DNA of 64,000 bases from Paracoccus sp. TOH. Its GTDB lineage: Bacteria; Pseudomonadota; Alphaproteobacteria; Rhodobacterales; Rhodobacteraceae. Position 1 is the first letter of the stretch. Every line of letters begins with the position of its first letter. Positions 61,849-64,000 of this stretch are shown here, one piece after another. The translations under genes and the position numbers were made by a program. The notes beneath the pieces were generated by a model that was not told the DNA's origin, made no database searches, and saw only the letters and a list, made by a program, of their open reading frames with translations. Location: assembly GCF_030388245.1 (NCBI RefSeq), contig NZ_CP098363.1:62001-126000 (forward strand), given 5' to 3'.

Positions 61849-62827
61849 GTGTTTCGGCCGGACGTTTGAACAACACTGGAATGCCGGAGAAACCCCTGCT
61901 CTGCAGCAGGCCTTTTACGGCGTTCTCGACGTGCTGAATACGCATCGAGATATGCCACCAGTCGAGGATGTGGCGGACCTTTCCATCGACGGCATTGCGG
62001 ACGAGGTTTGGCAGGGCTGGTTCCCCGTCCGAAATTACCGTGACGGTTTGTTCGTGATCCCAACCGAGAGCCCTCAAGTGCTGGCGAAGCTGACTGGCAG
62101 GTGACAGGACCGCCTGTTGCACCAAGCCGAAGCGACGGCACCTATCGTGGCCTTCAATTTTACCGACCACAACATCGAGGTGTCGCTTCTGATATTCCGG
62201 CCTGCATCGGATATGCGCACCGTCCAGGAAAACCGTCAGCGCAGGCGCCTCTTCGGCGGCTGAAGGAACCAGCGGCTCATTCTGCTCGCTGTCGCAGATT
62301 TCCCGGGCAACTTTGCCCAGTCGATTGCGCACCGATGTGTTCACCTGCTTCGCGCAAGGCAGAAAGGTTTCCAGAATACGCACCGCTTCCCGAAAGGAAT
62401 GACGCGCTCCAAGTTCGGCTTGAAGGCGTCGCAGTTCCGGGGTCGATCGATCCGGGAAAAAGTGAGCGAGAGGCGAAAGCGGTCCGCCCAAGACAACATC
62501 GGATTTTGCATTGCAGGCGCAACGCCGAATGCGCGGCGCTTTGACCTCGAACCTGCCGAAGAGTGTGTCGAGCACCCGCGACCGATAATCATGTATAGCC
62601 CGGACCCCGTCGCAGTCCGGGCAGATCCGGCTGGCTTCGGAAATTTCCTCGATCTGGTCGTGCAGGATCGCACTTTGCAATTGCCCCAGGATCGTCTTCG
62701 CATCTTCGAGCAACAACCCGAACCCCTCAGGCTGCGTGCGTCGAAACGGGCGGGACAAACGGCCGAGACGATGCCTCTTTGTGGTTCCGTTCTCAAAGGT
62801 CGTCTCGACAATAATCCGCACTTCCAT
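60428..62827 (-). CDS. Fused tandem ISKra4 transposase (799 aa)
   Basis: Translation starts in the partial copy, reads MEVRII to FKRPAET (about 327 residues), continues through the left end of the complete copy (REWAKLGGVCVCWWFIEKGT) and then into the full transposase. The join is in frame. The complete transposase alone (60428-61786) is the same as copy 1 and should be functional from its own start. Whether the fusion is made or active is unknown. Confidence 0.75.
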   Translation of the reverse strand: MEVRIIVETTFENGTTKRHRLGRLSRPFRRTQPEGFGLLLEDAKTILGQLQSAILHDQIEEISEASRICPDCDGVRAIHDYRSRVLDTLFGRFEVKAPRIRRCACNAKSDVVLGGPLSPLAHFFPDRSTPELRRLQAELGARHSFREAVRILETFLPCAKQVNTSVRNRLGKVAREICDSEQNEPLVPSAAEEAPALTVFLDGAHIRCRPEYQKRHLDVVVGKIEGHDRCRRFGLVQQAVLSPASQLRQHLRALGWDHEQTVTVISDGEPALPNLVRNAVDGKVRHILDWWHISMRIQHVENAVKGLLQSRGFSGIPVLFKRPAETREWAKLGGVCVCWWFIEKGTAMEVRIIVETTFENGTTKRHRLGRLSRPFRRTQPEGFGLLLEDAKTILGQLQSAILHDQIEEISEASRICPDCDGVRAIHDYRSRVLDTLFGRFEVKAPRIRRCACNAKSDVVLGGPLSPLAHFFPDRSTPELRRLQAELGARHSFREAVRILETFLPCAKQVNTSVRNRLGKVAREICDSEQNEPLVPSAAEEAPALTVFLDGAHIRCRPEYQKRHLDVVVGKIEGHDRCRRFGLVQQAVLSPASQLRQHLRALGWDHEQTVTVISDGEPALPNLVRNAVDGKVRHILDWWHISMRIQHVENAVKGLLQSRGFSGIPVLFKRPAETLRWYLWHGKVLTATTSLQWLIVDCTRLNTDDRMAAEAARRVQARCRDLYSYLANNMDSLTDYGRRYRTGFPISSSRAEGCVDDIGNTRMGKRRRMRWSPNGAHRVAVVRAAVLDGRLTGAYQRAAA

Positions 62828-62889
62828 GGCAGTTCCCTTCTCAATGAACCACCAACATACACAGACACCCCCAAGTTTTGCCCACTCCC
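61849..62889 (-). mobile_element. ISKra4-family element, copy 3 (partial, 5' part)
   Basis: 1041 bp with the 5' end, the terminal repeat at 62867-62889 and the transposase up to codon ~327, where it meets the end of copy 2 at CGAAACAC. The 3' part is absent beyond copy 2. This looks like insertion of one element into another, followed by loss of the rest. Confidence 0.8.
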
Positions 62890-63419
62890 GCCGGGATGTG
62901 ACGGGCCTGGTGGATGACCCGCGCTCTTATTTCAAACGCATCGTGGCTGGCGGCAGGCAGTGGCAATGGCGGAACAAGGGCTTCGTTCCGCTGATTGCGG
63001 AAGAGGCCGTCGCGGCTGGCCCGGCGAGCGCCGAGGATTTCGCGGCCGCGATTGCTCCCTTCTCGGATGATCTGGCCGAGACCCCGGAGAACAGCCCTGC
63101 GAACATGACGTATTTGTTCCGGTCGGGGTCTGGTGAGACCATCAAGGGCGTCCGTCTCGCGACAACCAGCATCTGTGCTGAGGGCGGCGCACAGTGCCCG
63201 CTCGTGGTTCTGCGCGAAGGCCAGCCGCCGAAGACAATCTTTATCAATCTGGACCTGCCGTGGGGCTTCCTTGAGGCCGATGGCCGCGTCTTCGTTGAAT
63301 ATCAGCTTGAGGCGGCCGTTTCCCAGATCGACCTGGGGACGGGGGCAGTCACGCAGCTGACCATGATCGAGCCTGCGCCAGCGCAGTCGCCGCCGAGGAA
63401 CCCTCGCTATGTGGAGTAG
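62890..63419 (+). pseudogene. Hypothetical backbone gene, 5'-truncated by ISKra4
   Basis: An open frame runs from the IS end to 63419 with about 175 codons (RRDVTGLVDDPRSYFKRIVA, TSICAEGGAQCPLVVLREGQ, ending NPRYVE). No start codon or known domain is seen. It is not the rest of the PlsC gene cut at 20499, since it lacks acyltransferase features. It precedes the transglycosylase-like gene by four bases, so both belonged to one operon. Confidence 0.6.
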
Positions 63420-63423
63420 ATCA

Positions 63424-64000
63424 ATGCGCCGCACCCTTGCCGCCCTTGCCGTTTCGACTGCGCTCGCGCTGACGGCTGCACCAGCCGTTGCGCAGAGCAT
63501 TTCCGGGGGGTTCGATTTCGAGGATTTCAGGGTGGCGGTTATGGGGCCGGAATCCGGGCGTCGTTATGAGATCCTCAATCTTGTGACCGGCAAAGCAGCC
63601 GGGGCCTATCAGTTTATGCCCCAGACGCTGGCCGATCTGGGATATGTGTCCAGTGCGACAGGGGTTTGGGATTGGGATAATGTGGTCTTCACGGCCAAAT
63701 CCCAGGCTATGGGCGTCAGCACGATCAACGATTTCCTGACAACCGAGTCCGGGCGGCGGTTGCAGGATCAGGCTTTCGATGAATTCACCCTTCGCAACTG
63801 GCGCTCTTTGAGTGCGTCAACCAAGGGGCAGATCGGGAAAGTCGTGAACGGGGTTCTTGTGACCGAGGGCGGGCTGCTTTCCGGTGCTCACTTCCTTGGT
63901 GCCGGGGGGATGAACAATTTCGTTAGTTCGGGCTTCACCGGCGCAAATCTCAGTAACCTGTCCACGATCCTCGCCCAAAACTTCCCGTCACAGCAGACGC
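63424..64000 (+). CDS. Secreted lytic transglycosylase-like protein (partial, runs off the window)
   Basis: At least 192 residues, beginning with a signal peptide MRRTLAALAVSTALALTAAP and AQS. GPESGRRYEILN contains the likely catalytic glutamate (E43), and GKAAGAYQFMPQTLADLG is the muramidase/transglycosylase substrate-groove motif. Such enzymes open peptidoglycan for type IV secretion or conjugation. The 3' end lies outside. A ribosome binding site overlaps the previous stop. Confidence 0.7.
   Translation, partial: MRRTLAALAVSTALALTAAPAVAQSISGGFDFEDFRVAVMGPESGRRYEILNLVTGKAAGAYQFMPQTLADLGYVSSATGVWDWDNVVFTAKSQAMGVSTINDFLTTESGRRLQDQAFDEFTLRNWRSLSASTKGQIGKVVNGVLVTEGGLLSGAHFLGAGGMNNFVSSGFTGANLSNLSTILAQNFPSQQT

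Noticed and set aside
1..64000. CRISPR array, tRNA, rRNA, replication origin or partition genes
   Set aside because: No regular spaced repeats, no cloverleaf-like segments I could support and no RepABC or ParAB-type proteins were seen.

Overview
The window looks like part of a large mobile plasmid (or chromid) of an alphaproteobacterium, most likely of the Rhodobacterales and possibly Paracoccus-like. The reasons are high GC, a perfect alphaproteobacterial LexA box (GTTC-N7-GTTC) in front of a Y-family polymerase gene, and the gene content. I see no replication or partition gene, no tRNA, no rRNA and no CRISPR array.

Region 1 (1-20499) is plasmid backbone. A VapBC-type toxin-antitoxin pair is followed by about fourteen tiny, tightly coupled + strand genes of mostly unknown function. 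Next come a Y-family polymerase divergent from a small gene across the LexA box, a second small operon whose upstream region repeats 46 of 60 bases of the first, and a minus-strand block with a TraB/Lnt-like acyltransferase homologue, a PD-(D/E)XK-like protein and a DNA methyltransferase. A + strand DNA-processing run then carries SSB, topoisomerase III, a small secreted SPOR-like protein, a telomere resolvase (protelomerase), an NrdH redoxin, a NYN-domain nuclease-like protein and a relaxase-like membrane protein. The resolvase is the most notable gene here: it has the R-K-R-H-Y set and strong similarity to Agrobacterium TelA, and it suggests a linear, hairpin-ended replicon.

Region 2 (20500-62889) is a roughly 42-kb accessory island bounded by oppositely oriented copies of one ISKra4-family element; the right-hand copy is preceded by a partial copy of itself. 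Inside are an ABC-transporter ATPase gene split by an IS66 element (8-bp target duplication), hyuA/hyuB, and a MalT-type regulator gene split into two halves by a 9.07-kb insertion flanked by the 7-bp repeat GTATCAG. That insertion holds two identical IS1380 copies, an amino acid permease, a drug exporter, a glutathione transferase and several truncated genes.

The right part of the island reads as a catabolic unit for N-methylated amines of the glycine-betaine type. It has an MttB-family methyltransferase, a secreted alpha/beta hydrolase, an enolase-superfamily protein, a dimethylglycine/sarcosine dehydrogenase-like flavoprotein and a GbdR/CdhR-like regulator. Beside it lie sdaA, gcvP, gcvH, gcvT, lipA, lpd and glyA, which would take glycine through C1-tetrahydrofolate and serine to pyruvate. 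A glycine/alanine symporter gene at the head of that operon survives only as an in-frame internal-deletion remnant.

Region 3 (62890-64000) returns to backbone: the 3' part of a gene cut by the IS, then a secreted lytic-transglycosylase-like protein running off the window, a type usual in conjugation gene sets.
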